40,492 nucleotides of DNA from Micromonospora marina. GTDB taxonomy: Bacteria; Actinomycetota; Actinomycetes; Mycobacteriales; Micromonosporaceae. Below the pieces are notes generated by a model. That model did no database searches. It saw only the letters and a list, made by a program, of their open reading frames with translations, and was not told the DNA's origin. Both the position numbers and the translations under genes were made by a program. Shown one piece after another: positions 9,017-16,845 of the stretch (positions are counted from its first letter, which is position 1; each line of letters opens with the position of its first letter). Where the stretch lies: assembly GCF_900091565.1 (NCBI RefSeq), contig NZ_FMCV01000032.1:1-40492 (forward strand). The letters are read 5' to 3'.

Positions 9017-9814
9017 TCACTCGGACACGGGGCTGAGCAAGGCCTGGTAGAGAATCTGATCGACGCAGTCGTACTCCGCGACGACGATGTGCTGTTCGGG
9101 GGACCAGTGTGCTGCCAAAGCCGCCCAGATGGCGGTGCAGCCGGGCGTGACGACCGGCGTCCAGGTGCGGTCGGACGGCGCCGAGCCGAGACGCTCGGTG
9201 AGTTCCCGGCCCGCGATGAACCGCGCGCCGGGCGGGCCGGCGAACGGGATGTCGGTCAGGTCGTCGATCTGGATCTCGGGCTGGATCTCGAGCACCAATC
9301 GGTCCGGATCCCGGTCGTCGATCGTGAGGAGCACAGCGCAGTCACGCTCGGCGTCAGCCTTCGCGCGGTAGAGGCTGGCCGACTGGTCGAAGGCGAACAC
9401 CGCGCCGTCGCCGATTTCCCCGGCCGCGCGGGCCGCCTGGAGAATGCGCAGGGCGGTGAACGGGGCGCCCACCCCCGACCCGGACACCGAGAACCCGGTC
9501 GGCGTGCCCGGGCAGAGGTCGGCGAGGTAGCAGCCGGCCACCTCGGCCACCGTGATGTCCGGCTCGGCGTAGGCGAGAATGATCAGGTCCAGATGCGGAA
9601 GTGGCCGCTCCAGATCGGTCAGCAGCCCTTCCCCCATCGCGGCGAAGGTCCGGCCGGTCGGCGAAGGCGGGGAGATGGACCGTCCGTACGGCTCGAGGAG
9701 TCCCTCGATGGTCCGTTGTTCCGCCGCCCGGAGCCTGACACCGGTGCCGTCGGTGAAGTACCGGACGTCCGGCCGACGCACGGGAAGTCCGGCACCGACG
9801 TCGAGGGCCGCCAC
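9017..9814 (-). CDS. Ketosynthase-like (thiolase-fold) protein lacking the catalytic Cys
   Basis: The 265-residue product resembles a shortened KAS III/thiolase-fold protein, with a strand-turn motif LDLIILAYAEPDITV like the FabH region before the active site and GFSVSGSGVGAPFTALRI at the nucleophilic elbow. Where FabH-type enzymes have Cys in the xxACAG motif, this protein has Gly (about residue 114). I find no obvious catalytic His/Asn pair, and it is about 60 residues short. It is therefore probably a non-catalytic partner, perhaps of the KAS III-like enzyme in the same operon. The GTG start is two bases from the preceding stop. The family assignment is moderate. Confidence 0.6.
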   Translation of the reverse strand: MAALDVGAGLPVRRPDVRYFTDGTGVRLRAAEQRTIEGLLEPYGRSISPPSPTGRTFAAMGEGLLTDLERPLPHLDLIILAYAEPDITVAEVAGCYLADLCPGTPTGFSVSGSGVGAPFTALRILQAARAAGEIGDGAVFAFDQSASLYRAKADAERDCAVLLTIDDRDPDRLVLEIQPEIQIDDLTDIPFAGPPGARFIAGRELTERLGSAPSDRTWTPVVTPGCTAIWAALAAHWSPEQHIVVAEYDCVDQILYQALLSPVSE

Positions 9815-9816
9815 CG

Positions 9817-11403
9817 TCAGACCGCGTCAGCGGGCGCATTGGCCAGACTGGCCCGGATGTACGTGGTCAGCGAGCCTACGGTCTCGAATATCTCGGGGCT
9901 GAGTTCGTCCGGGTCGATGACGAGCCCAAGCGAATCCTCCATTGCCATCAGCACCTCGACCACCTCGATGGAGTCCAGCCCGACTTCGTGGAGCAGATTC
10001 ATGTCGTCGGTCAGGTCCGGGAGGTCCTTGTCCAGGATGGTGGAAAGCTCGGAGCGCAGGAACTCCCTGATTTCGCGTGCGTCGATGGCGGACGACATGT
10101 TCTCTCCTAGCTTAGGAATTCGGTCGGACGGCGGTGCGTCATGGATCAGACCAGGGTGGACGACCTGGCGCTCGAGCACGTCTTCGACAGTGTCCCGGCG
10201 GCGCACCAGGAACGAGCGGCCTCGCCACAGCAGGACCTCGGCGGGGTGCCCGTGGCTGAGGAAGTAGACCGGCGACGCGGATGGGCCGTACGCGCCCGAA
10301 CGGCGGACGCCCAGCAGGTCGCCCGGCTTCAGCGCGGGCAGGGCGACCGCTTTGGCGATGGTGTCGTTCGGCGTGCACAGGGGCCCGGAGATCGTCCAGA
10401 GGTCCGTCGGGCCGGGCTCGCCCGCTGACCCGGACAGCACGTCGATCGGGAAGTTGCGCTTGACGAACGATCCGATCCCGATCGCCGCCATGTGCTGGTG
10501 GGTGCCTCCGTCGGTGACCGCGAAGCTCACCCCGCGAGACTTCTTCGTATAGCGGACCCTCATCAGGTAGGTTCCGCAGCCGGCCGCCAGGTACCGACCC
10601 GACTCGAGCATCAAGCGGGTGTCGGGATGCCCGGTGGCGAACTTGTCGACGAGTGGGTTCAGTTCCGCGGCGAGCCCCTCCAGGTCGAGATCGTTCTCGT
10701 TGTCGAAGTAGCCGACTCCGAGGCCACCGCCGATGTCGACGGCGTCAAGCCGTATCCCGGTCGACTCAACGATCCGGTCCGCGAGGTCGAGCACGTACGC
10801 CGTATTGGCCAGGATCACCCCGTGGTCCAGGATCCGGGTGCCCAGATAGGCGTGGATCCCGGCCACGTCGGCGTGCCGGTATCCGGTCAGAGTTCCGCCC
10901 GAGGCCAGTACAGCCTCTTCGTCGATGCCGAACTGACGTGGCTTTCCGCCCATCGAAAGACGTGAGCCGGCGATAGGAGCGGCCGGGTTGACACGAATCA
11001 GCACCCGCTGGCGCACGCCGCGCTCGCCGGCGGCCCGGTCGATGTGGTCCAGCTCATCGAATGATTCGCACACGATCGCGTAGATGCCGGCCTCGACGCA
11101 GGCGGCGATCTCGGTCTCGCTCTTGCCCGGTCCGAGAAAGATGATGTTTGCGGGGTCTGCGCCGGCCGCCAGGACGGTCCGCAGCTCGGCCAGTGAACTA
11201 ACCTCGGCCCGGGCCCCGGCGAACTGCAGTACCTCGAAGAAGCTGCGGTTCGGGTTCGACTTCAGAGAGAAAAAGATCTCCAGGGAATCGTGCACCGCGT
11301 CCCGCAGTCGGCGGAACTGCCCGGCGAGCTCCGCACCGTCGTACACATATGTCGGTGTCCCGTACTGGGTCGCCAGTTCGACCCAGTCGATGTCGCTGGT
11401 CAT
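9817..11403 (-). CDS. PLP-dependent decarboxylase fused to an acyl carrier protein
   Basis: Residues about 1-425 form an alanine-racemase-fold decarboxylase of the diaminopimelate/ornithine decarboxylase family. The PLP Lys lies in FFSLKSNPN (K48), followed by the GGGLGVGY loop, LESGRYLAAGCG, and GPLCTPNDT with the catalytic-loop Cys. The last about 93 residues are a carrier protein with the site VGLDSIEVVEV. Such a pair occurs as separate proteins in butirosin biosynthesis, where BtrK decarboxylates glutamyl-BtrI. Here they are joined. The likely role is decarboxylation of an aminoacyl group tethered to its own ACP domain. The ATG at 11403 overlaps the ATP-grasp stop (ATGA). An internal Shine-Dalgarno and ATG before the ACP are listed separately. 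Confidence 0.85.
   Translation of the reverse strand: MTSDIDWVELATQYGTPTYVYDGAELAGQFRRLRDAVHDSLEIFFSLKSNPNRSFFEVLQFAGARAEVSSLAELRTVLAAGADPANIIFLGPGKSETEIAACVEAGIYAIVCESFDELDHIDRAAGERGVRQRVLIRVNPAAPIAGSRLSMGGKPRQFGIDEEAVLASGGTLTGYRHADVAGIHAYLGTRILDHGVILANTAYVLDLADRIVESTGIRLDAVDIGGGLGVGYFDNENDLDLEGLAAELNPLVDKFATGHPDTRLMLESGRYLAAGCGTYLMRVRYTKKSRGVSFAVTDGGTHQHMAAIGIGSFVKRNFPIDVLSGSAGEPGPTDLWTISGPLCTPNDTIAKAVALPALKPGDLLGVRRSGAYGPSASPVYFLSHGHPAEVLLWRGRSFLVRRRDTVEDVLERQVVHPGLIHDAPPSDRIPKLGENMSSAIDAREIREFLRSELSTILDKDLPDLTDDMNLLHEVGLDSIEVVEVLMAMEDSLGLVIDPDELSPEIFETVGSLTTYIRASLANAPADAV
10096..10108 (-). promoter_or_regulatory. Internal ribosome binding site and in-frame ATG before the ACP domain
   Basis: On the minus strand CTAGGAGAGAACATG reads into an in-frame ATG at 10098, with AGGAG five bases upstream. 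This is one of the best Shine-Dalgarno sequences in the operon, and it sits exactly at the junction between decarboxylase and carrier protein. A 93-residue free ACP (10098 to 9817) could be made in addition to the fusion. TAA and TAG triplets occur out of frame just upstream, as expected if two genes were joined by a small indel. Confidence 0.65.
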
Positions 11404-12755
11404 GCCGTTTCCACCATTCTCGTCAGTGCGATCTCCGCCCGATCCCGGATGTCCTTGACCTCGGCGGGTGAACCGCCGGCGCAGACCGCGTAGAGCCTGC
11501 CTCGGGGGGCCTTGCCGGCCTCGACTGAGGCGTTGAGGGTGGCGAAGTTGTTCACCAGCACGCCCCGACCAGCGTTGAACATCAGGTCCGCCAGCGCCCT
11601 ACGGACCTCGCCGTACCCGTACGGCCGCCGCGTCCGCAGGTCGAACACGGTGGCCATCGCGTGGCTGCCGGGCGGCAGCAACCGCTCGACGAGCCGGTTC
11701 TGATAGGTCGCCATGTTGAAGCGTGCGTTGATCTCAAGGCAGGGATAGAGCACCCCGTCGGTGCCGATCATCGCGTCGACCCCGGCCAGCCCGTAGTACC
11801 CTTCGGCGGCCAGCGCACTGCCGATGACCTGGGCGGCGGCGGCGATCTGCTCGATCTGATCCGGGTCGAGATCGGGCGGGAGAATGTGCCCGCGGTGTAC
11901 GCCGTTGCGGGTCAGCGCCGTACGAACGGTCTCGAAGTGGACGCCTCCGTCGCGGTCCACGATGAACTGGTAGTTGAGGTCGCAGCGCCTGGAGATCCAC
12001 TCCTCGACCACGAACGACAGATCGGTGGTCGAACCGTGGCGACCCAGCATCCGGACGAGCCGCTCCGCCCGGCTGCTGTTGTCCAGAACGGTCATGCCGC
12101 GCCCGGACACCCCGAGTGACTCCTTGACCACGACCTGGTCGGCAAGCTCCAGATGGGTCAGCAAGGCTGACTCGAGCTCGCCCAGCGTCCGGCAGACCTT
12201 GCCGGGTACCGGGGTGAGTCCGGTTCGGTCGACGAGCTCGCGGCTGAAGATCTTCCCGTTGACGTGGCGGCAGATCTTGGCGTCCGGTCCGGCCAGCGGC
12301 AGCCCGGTACGGGCCGCGAGTTCCTCCTCGTCGGCCGAGATGCCCAGCGGCATCAGGTAGGTGCGCCCATCGGCCAGGCCGGCGAGCTCCGCCAGCAGCC
12401 GCGGTGACGCGAGTGCGTCCCGGGTGACCGACCGCTCGACGTCGTTGTCATCGACCAGGAGATGATCCCCGGCGGCGGCGCCGAGCGACCGGAGGTGGTC
12501 CAGGTAGTGCGGGTCCACCGGCGCTTTCAGGATGACCAGGTCGTCCTGGTCGGCGAGCAGGACGCAGACTTCCTCCATGCGGTTGACCAGAACAGACGAG
12601 AACGAGAGGGCGGCTCCTGGCAGACCACGGTCGTCACGTCCCCAGCTCCGTTCGACCTCGAAGTTGTTGAGGTAGACGAACCGGGCTCGCTCGTCACCGA
12701 CGGTCCGGGACTTGAGCCTGGCGGTGAACCCGGGATGCTCAGGGGATCCGGTCAT
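11400..12755 (-). CDS. ATP-grasp ligase, probably aminoacyl:carrier-protein ligase
   Basis: The 451-residue protein has an N-terminal pre-ATP-grasp part (VYLNNFEVERSWG to about residue 150). An ATP-grasp core follows: HVNGKIFSRELVDRTGLTPVPG, DQVVVKESLGVSGRGM (nucleotide-binding Lys and glycine loop), FVVEEWI and the Mg-binding CLEINARFNMATYQNRL. It is of the BtrJ/PGM1-related type. BtrJ activates the side-chain carboxylate of Glu and attaches it to the ACP BtrI. The position directly before a decarboxylase-ACP fusion strongly suggests the same job here. It could instead form an amide or peptide bond. The ATG at 12755 lies four bases after the KAS III-like stop. Confidence 0.75.
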   Translation of the reverse strand: MTGSPEHPGFTARLKSRTVGDERARFVYLNNFEVERSWGRDDRGLPGAALSFSSVLVNRMEEVCVLLADQDDLVILKAPVDPHYLDHLRSLGAAAGDHLLVDDNDVERSVTRDALASPRLLAELAGLADGRTYLMPLGISADEEELAARTGLPLAGPDAKICRHVNGKIFSRELVDRTGLTPVPGKVCRTLGELESALLTHLELADQVVVKESLGVSGRGMTVLDNSSRAERLVRMLGRHGSTTDLSFVVEEWISRRCDLNYQFIVDRDGGVHFETVRTALTRNGVHRGHILPPDLDPDQIEQIAAAAQVIGSALAAEGYYGLAGVDAMIGTDGVLYPCLEINARFNMATYQNRLVERLLPPGSHAMATVFDLRTRRPYGYGEVRRALADLMFNAGRGVLVNNFATLNASVEAGKAPRGRLYAVCAGGSPAEVKDIRDRAEIALTRMVETA

Positions 12756-12759
12756 CGTC

Positions 12760-13704
12760 CTACCCTTCGGCCGCGGCGCGTACGACCATCGCGTTGAAAG
12801 TGGCACCTTCGCCGGCCGAGGCCAGCAGGAGGTTGTCACCGCGAACGACGGCTCCCGCCGCCCGAGCGGTGCTGAGGTTGATGAACGGGTCGGCCCCGAA
12901 GCAGTGGCCGATCTCGGTGACGTTGTCGAGATAGACACGTGATGTCGGCAGGCCCAGGTGCCGCGCGATGGCCACCCAGGAATAGCGGTTCACGTTGTGC
13001 GGAAGGACCAGCGCGATGTCGTCGATCGTGAGCCCGGCGTCCCGGACCGCCGAGGACATCACGCCGGCCATCGCCGGGACGTATGCCTCCAGGTACTGCC
13101 GCCTCAGTTCCGGGCCCATGTAGCGGGCCTGGTAGTACTTGCCAAGCGTCCGGTGGGCGAAGCCGATCACTGTGTCACCGTCGCCACCGTGCCCGACCAG
13201 CACGCCGGCCGCGGCGTCGCCGAGCATCGAAGCGCCGCGCAGGACGCGGGCTTCCGCCGCCGGCACACGGTCCCCGGCGATCACCAGCGCCGTCGAACCG
13301 GGCGGTTCCGAGCGCAGCAGCGTGTCGCAGAGCCGTACGGCGTACAGGCCGGCGACGCAGCCGAGATGCGAGAGTGCGAATGCCCGGCTTCGGGACAGCC
13401 CCAGCTTGCGGCGCAGGGCGCCGGTAATCGCGACACCCGGCGGTGTGACGTGCTGCAGGGTGTGTGCGTGGATCAGGTAACGCACCGCTGAACGGTCGGC
13501 CGCGTGCAGCGCTGCGTCACCGGCGCGGAGTAGCATTTCGGTGCCCGTGAGATGGCTGGCGACCGCGACTCGGCCTAGCCCGAGCACGCGGATCAGTAGG
13601 CGCTCCTCGGCAGGCGACAGCCCGGCCGTCGGGGCGAGGTCGGTGATGGTGATGCGGGTGTCCGGTACCACCGGCACGACCCTGCGCAGCGTGAGCAACG
13701 TCAT
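12760..13704 (-). CDS. KAS III-like ketosynthase or acyltransferase with Cys-His-His
   Basis: The 314-residue thiolase-fold protein resembles FabH and its secondary-metabolism relatives. The nucleophile is Cys116 in LSHLGCVAGL and the first His is His236 in LPHNVNRYSW. Where FabH has Asn in the GNTSAASIP motif, this protein has IGHCFGADPF, placing His267 at that position. Enzymes of this family can make C-C bonds from carrier-bound acyl units or transfer acyl groups to O or N, as CerJ does. The gene is four bases from its neighbours on both sides. By context it would act on the aminoacyl thioester made by the ATP-grasp/decarboxylase-ACP pair, perhaps with the Cys-less partner at the operon end. 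Confidence 0.75.
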   Translation of the reverse strand: MTLLTLRRVVPVVPDTRITITDLAPTAGLSPAEERLLIRVLGLGRVAVASHLTGTEMLLRAGDAALHAADRSAVRYLIHAHTLQHVTPPGVAITGALRRKLGLSRSRAFALSHLGCVAGLYAVRLCDTLLRSEPPGSTALVIAGDRVPAAEARVLRGASMLGDAAAGVLVGHGGDGDTVIGFAHRTLGKYYQARYMGPELRRQYLEAYVPAMAGVMSSAVRDAGLTIDDIALVLPHNVNRYSWVAIARHLGLPTSRVYLDNVTEIGHCFGADPFINLSTARAAGAVVRGDNLLLASAGEGATFNAMVVRAAAEG

Positions 13705-13708
13705 TTCC

Positions 13709-14647
13709 TCAGCCGATGCCGTGGCACCACTCGAGGACCGCCATGGCGCTGAACATCTTGTTCCGTGCCTGTGCGAACGCGATGCTGCGCGGCCCCTCGA
13801 GCACCTCTGCGGTGACCTCCTCGCCGCGGTGCGCGGGGAGGTCGTGCATGAAGATCGCCTTGGGGAGGTGGTGCATCAGCTCCGCGTCGACCTGGAACGG
13901 CGCGTAAAGTGTCCGCCACGCGGGGTCGGTCTTCTCGGTGCCGGTTGTCTGCCAACGCGTGGTGTAGACGACCTGGAAGTCCGGGGGGATTCCGGCGAGG
14001 TCGTGCTGCTGATGGATCGTCGCGCCGTGCCGCCTACCCTGCGCCGCCGCCTCGTCGAGGAGGGCATCCGCCAGCCCGTACCCCGGCGGGGTCCGCAGTT
14101 CCAGGTGGACGTCCCGGAACCGGGCCAGCGCCAGGGCCAGGGCACTGGCGGTGTTGTTTCCCTCGCCGACATACAGGACCCGCAGGCCGTCGAGGTCGCC
14201 GAAGTGCAGCGACATGGTGGTTAGATCGGCCAGTGCCTGCGTCGGATGTTCGTCCGCGCTCATCGCGTTGATCACCGCCATCCGATCCTGTTGCGCCCAG
14301 GCCCGCATCTCCGCCGGGTTGCCTGCGGTGCGCGCCACCAACGCGGTGAGCATCATTGACAGCACCCGGCCGGTGTCCTCGCTGGTCTCGCCGGTACTGG
14401 TCTGCAGTACCGCCCCGTCGTAGGGGATCAGCCCCGCGCCGAGCCGGAGCGCGCCCGCCGAGAATGCGGTCCGGGTGCGGGTCGACGTCCTGGTGAAGTA
14501 GGTGCCGACCACCGCGTCCGTCAACGTCCTCGACGACCCGCCGGCCGACCCGCGGGCGTGGAGCGCACCGCGATCCACGATGGCACGAAGGTCGTCGTCG
14601 CTGACGTCACGAAGCGAGATCAGATGCCGTGCCGTGCCGCCGCTCAC
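13709..14647 (-). CDS. Ornithine carbamoyltransferase-like enzyme, non-standard amine site
   Basis: The 312-residue protein has the carbamoyl phosphate signatures STRTRT (55-60) and HPTQ (134-137). The amine-binding motifs differ from ornithine carbamoyltransferase: HDLPAHRGEEV (268-278) replaces HCLPA, and YTTRWQTTG (about 228-236) stands where DVWxSMG is expected. It therefore should carbamoylate a different amine. It follows the Dap genes with one-base spacing, so the 3-amino group of Dap, giving 3-ureidoalanine, or a decarboxylated aminoacyl-ACP are the best candidates. A housekeeping argF role is unlikely inside this operon. The start is a GTG. Confidence 0.85.
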   Translation of the reverse strand: MSGGTARHLISLRDVSDDDLRAIVDRGALHARGSAGGSSRTLTDAVVGTYFTRTSTRTRTAFSAGALRLGAGLIPYDGAVLQTSTGETSEDTGRVLSMMLTALVARTAGNPAEMRAWAQQDRMAVINAMSADEHPTQALADLTTMSLHFGDLDGLRVLYVGEGNNTASALALALARFRDVHLELRTPPGYGLADALLDEAAAQGRRHGATIHQQHDLAGIPPDFQVVYTTRWQTTGTEKTDPAWRTLYAPFQVDAELMHHLPKAIFMHDLPAHRGEEVTAEVLEGPRSIAFAQARNKMFSAMAVLEWCHGIG

Positions 14648-14648
14648 G

Positions 14649-15689
14649 TCAGTCCCCCTGGCTCGTGGTGTGGACCGTGTCGTGGTCCCACCGTGCGGTT
14701 TCGGCGAAGAAGTTCGGCACGGCGAGGACCCGACCGCTGGTCCGGCCCGCGTTCAGAACCTCTCGGCCCACCGCCAGGTCGAGCACGCCGAGACCGAACG
14801 GTGAGAAGATGCGGGGCTTACGTTCGTCGAGTGGAAGGTCGCCGAGAAGGAGGTCACCGATCGTGCCGTCGATGAAGTGCCGGTGGCCGAACTTCTGCTC
14901 GGCCAGATGCGGCGAGGTGCCGGCGGTCAGGCAATGGTCGACGTCGTCGAGAATGTTGTTGGCGGCCAGGATGATCTCCGGCCCGATGTCGCGCAACGAC
15001 AGGTTGAGGACCGTCTGGCCGGGTTCGAAAGTGTTCTCGTCGTGCAGGTATGGGACTGCGGCGGTGGTGGCCAGCACCACTACGCCGGCACCTTGGACGG
15101 CCGCCGCCAGCGACCCGGCGACCCGGCCCGGGAAGTCCAGCGAGGAGGCGAATCCGGCCGCGCGATCCGCCGAGGGCGGGTCCAGGTCGTGTACCGCCAC
15201 CTCGCCGATCCGCCAGCCGAGGTCGTGCAGGAACTCCAGAACGTTGCGGCTGATCACACCGGCTCCCACCACAGCGATCTTTTCCGCTTGACGGGAACCG
15301 TGCAGCCGCTCCGCGGCGAGCACCGCTGAGGCCGCCGTCCGGGCCGCACTGATCTGGGCAGCCTCCAAGCAGGCGTACGGGTAACCGGTCTCCATGTCGT
15401 TGAGGATCAACAAGGCCGAGGCGCGCGGGACGTTCCGTCGCACGTTCACCGGGAAGCTGCCGATCCACTTGATCCCCGCCACCGCCGGTGCCGCCGTGAG
15501 CGCCGCCGGCAACGCGATGATGCGGGCTGACGGGTGGTCCGGGAACCGCAAGAAGTAGCTGTTCGGGTTGATCGTCTCGCCCGCGTGATGGGCTAGGTAG
15601 GTACGGCGGACGGTGTCCACCACGCCGGGCCGCGATTCGGCGATCAACGCGCGGATGTCCGGCCCGCGCATGACATGGAAGTCGAACAC
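14649..15689 (-). CDS. sbnB: SbnB-like N-(1-amino-1-carboxyl-2-ethyl)-glutamate dehydrogenase
   Basis: The 346-residue protein is of the ornithine cyclodeaminase/mu-crystallin family. It shows GIKWIGSFPVNVRRNVPRAS, the long LNDMETGYPYACLEAAQISAARTAA helix, the Rossmann motif VVGAGVISRNVLEFL and LNLSLRDIGPEII. SbnB oxidatively cleaves the SbnA product to L-2,3-diaminopropionate and 2-oxoglutarate. It follows the SbnA-like gene by two bases, the usual pairing for Dap synthesis in siderophore, viomycin-type and lipopeptide clusters. The GTG start at 15689 is used. An ATG seven codons in is an alternative. Confidence 0.9.
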   Translation of the reverse strand: MFDFHVMRGPDIRALIAESRPGVVDTVRRTYLAHHAGETINPNSYFLRFPDHPSARIIALPAALTAAPAVAGIKWIGSFPVNVRRNVPRASALLILNDMETGYPYACLEAAQISAARTAASAVLAAERLHGSRQAEKIAVVGAGVISRNVLEFLHDLGWRIGEVAVHDLDPPSADRAAGFASSLDFPGRVAGSLAAAVQGAGVVVLATTAAVPYLHDENTFEPGQTVLNLSLRDIGPEIILAANNILDDVDHCLTAGTSPHLAEQKFGHRHFIDGTIGDLLLGDLPLDERKPRIFSPFGLGVLDLAVGREVLNAGRTSGRVLAVPNFFAETARWDHDTVHTTSQGD

Positions 15690-15691
15690 GG

Positions 15692-16687
15692 TCAGCTCCT
15701 CGTACGGGCGAGGTCGACGGTGGGCAGGGAGATGTCGGGAAGCCCGAACCGGTCGGCCACCCAGGTGTCCTCGTAGATCGTCTGGGCGTACCTGTCGCCG
15801 AAGTCCGGCGCGATGCCGACGACCTGAGAGCCGAGCGGGATGGCGGGCCGGTAGTGCTGCATCGCGGCGACGACCGAGCCGGTCGATCCGCCCGCGAAGA
15901 AGCCGCGTTCCCGGGCGAGCCAGCGGCAGGTCCGCACCGCCTCGTGCTCGGCCACGACGACGAGGTCGTCAACCGCCTCGGGGCGCAGGATCTCTGGCTG
16001 ACGGCTGGCGCCGATCCCCGGGACGAACCGGGTGCCGGCTGGGCGGCCGAAGCTGACTGAGCCGAGGCTGTCAACCGCGACGATCCGGGTGCGGGGCGAT
16101 GCCAGGCGGAACAGCCGGACGCAGCCCATCAGGGTGCCGGCGCTTCCGGTCCCGACGAAGAGGAAATCCACCTTCGGCAGTTCGGCGAGGATGGCGGCGG
16201 CTGTGGTCTCCGCATGTACCCGCCAGTTCGCCGGGTTCGCGTACTGGTTGAGCCAGACCACTTGCGGGTCGGCGGTGATCAGCGTCTTGATGTAGGCGAT
16301 CCGGCTCTGCAGATAGCCGCCGTTCTCGTCATGCCGGTCGACGCAAACGACCTCGGCGCCGAGCGCCCGCATAACAGCGACGCTCTGCGGTGACGCGTTG
16401 GGATCGGTGACACACTGGAACCTGTATCCGCGGGCGGCGCACACCATGGCCAGTGCGATACCGAGGCTGCCCGACGACGATTCGACGACCCGGCCTCCGG
16501 GCCGGAGTAGACCGCGTAGCTCCGCGTCGCGGATCATACCTACCGCAGGCTTGAGTTTGATCGAGCCAGCCGGGTTGAGGCCCTCCAGCTTGAGGACGAC
16601 CTCGACGCCCGGCAGCGCATCCGGCAACCGCAGGAACACGTCATCGGCCACGATGCTGTGGGCCTGATCGTAAATCACTGGTGTCAC
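15692..16687 (-). CDS. sbnA: SbnA-like N-(2-amino-2-carboxyethyl)-L-glutamate synthase
   Basis: The 331-residue PLP protein is a cysteine-synthase-fold (beta-family) enzyme. The PLP Lys44 lies in LNPAGSIKLKPA, the substrate loop is VVESSSGSLGIALA, and the phosphate-binding loop is VGTGSAGTLMG. The NPAGSIKLK motif and the partner SbnB-like gene point to SbnA, which condenses O-phosphoserine with glutamate, rather than cysteine synthase. It is the first gene of a seven-gene operon. The start is a GTG preceded by a G-rich Shine-Dalgarno, GGGGGG. Confidence 0.9.
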   Translation of the reverse strand: MTPVIYDQAHSIVADDVFLRLPDALPGVEVVLKLEGLNPAGSIKLKPAVGMIRDAELRGLLRPGGRVVESSSGSLGIALAMVCAARGYRFQCVTDPNASPQSVAVMRALGAEVVCVDRHDENGGYLQSRIAYIKTLITADPQVVWLNQYANPANWRVHAETTAAAILAELPKVDFLFVGTGSAGTLMGCVRLFRLASPRTRIVAVDSLGSVSFGRPAGTRFVPGIGASRQPEILRPEAVDDLVVVAEHEAVRTCRWLARERGFFAGGSTGSVVAAMQHYRPAIPLGSQVVGIAPDFGDRYAQTIYEDTWVADRFGLPDISLPTVDLARTRS

Positions 16688-16845
16688 CCCCCATCGCGAA
16701 ACCGGTTCGCTGGTCGTCGGTCGTCAGCGTAGGAAGCGTCTGCGACGCCGAACAGGCAAATGATCGGCAGCTGGACCGCACGATCGGGCCGGCGGGAATT
16801 GCCCGCGTCACTTCCTCGACCCGCCGTTGACCCAGTGCGCTACTG
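16688..16845. promoter_or_regulatory. Divergent promoter region, Dap operon / condensation domain
   Basis: The 158 bases between two divergent starts must contain promoters in both directions. An imperfect palindrome GCGAAACCGGTTCGC lies at 16695-16709, very close to the SbnA-like start. No sigma-factor consensus could be assigned with confidence. Confidence 0.45.
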
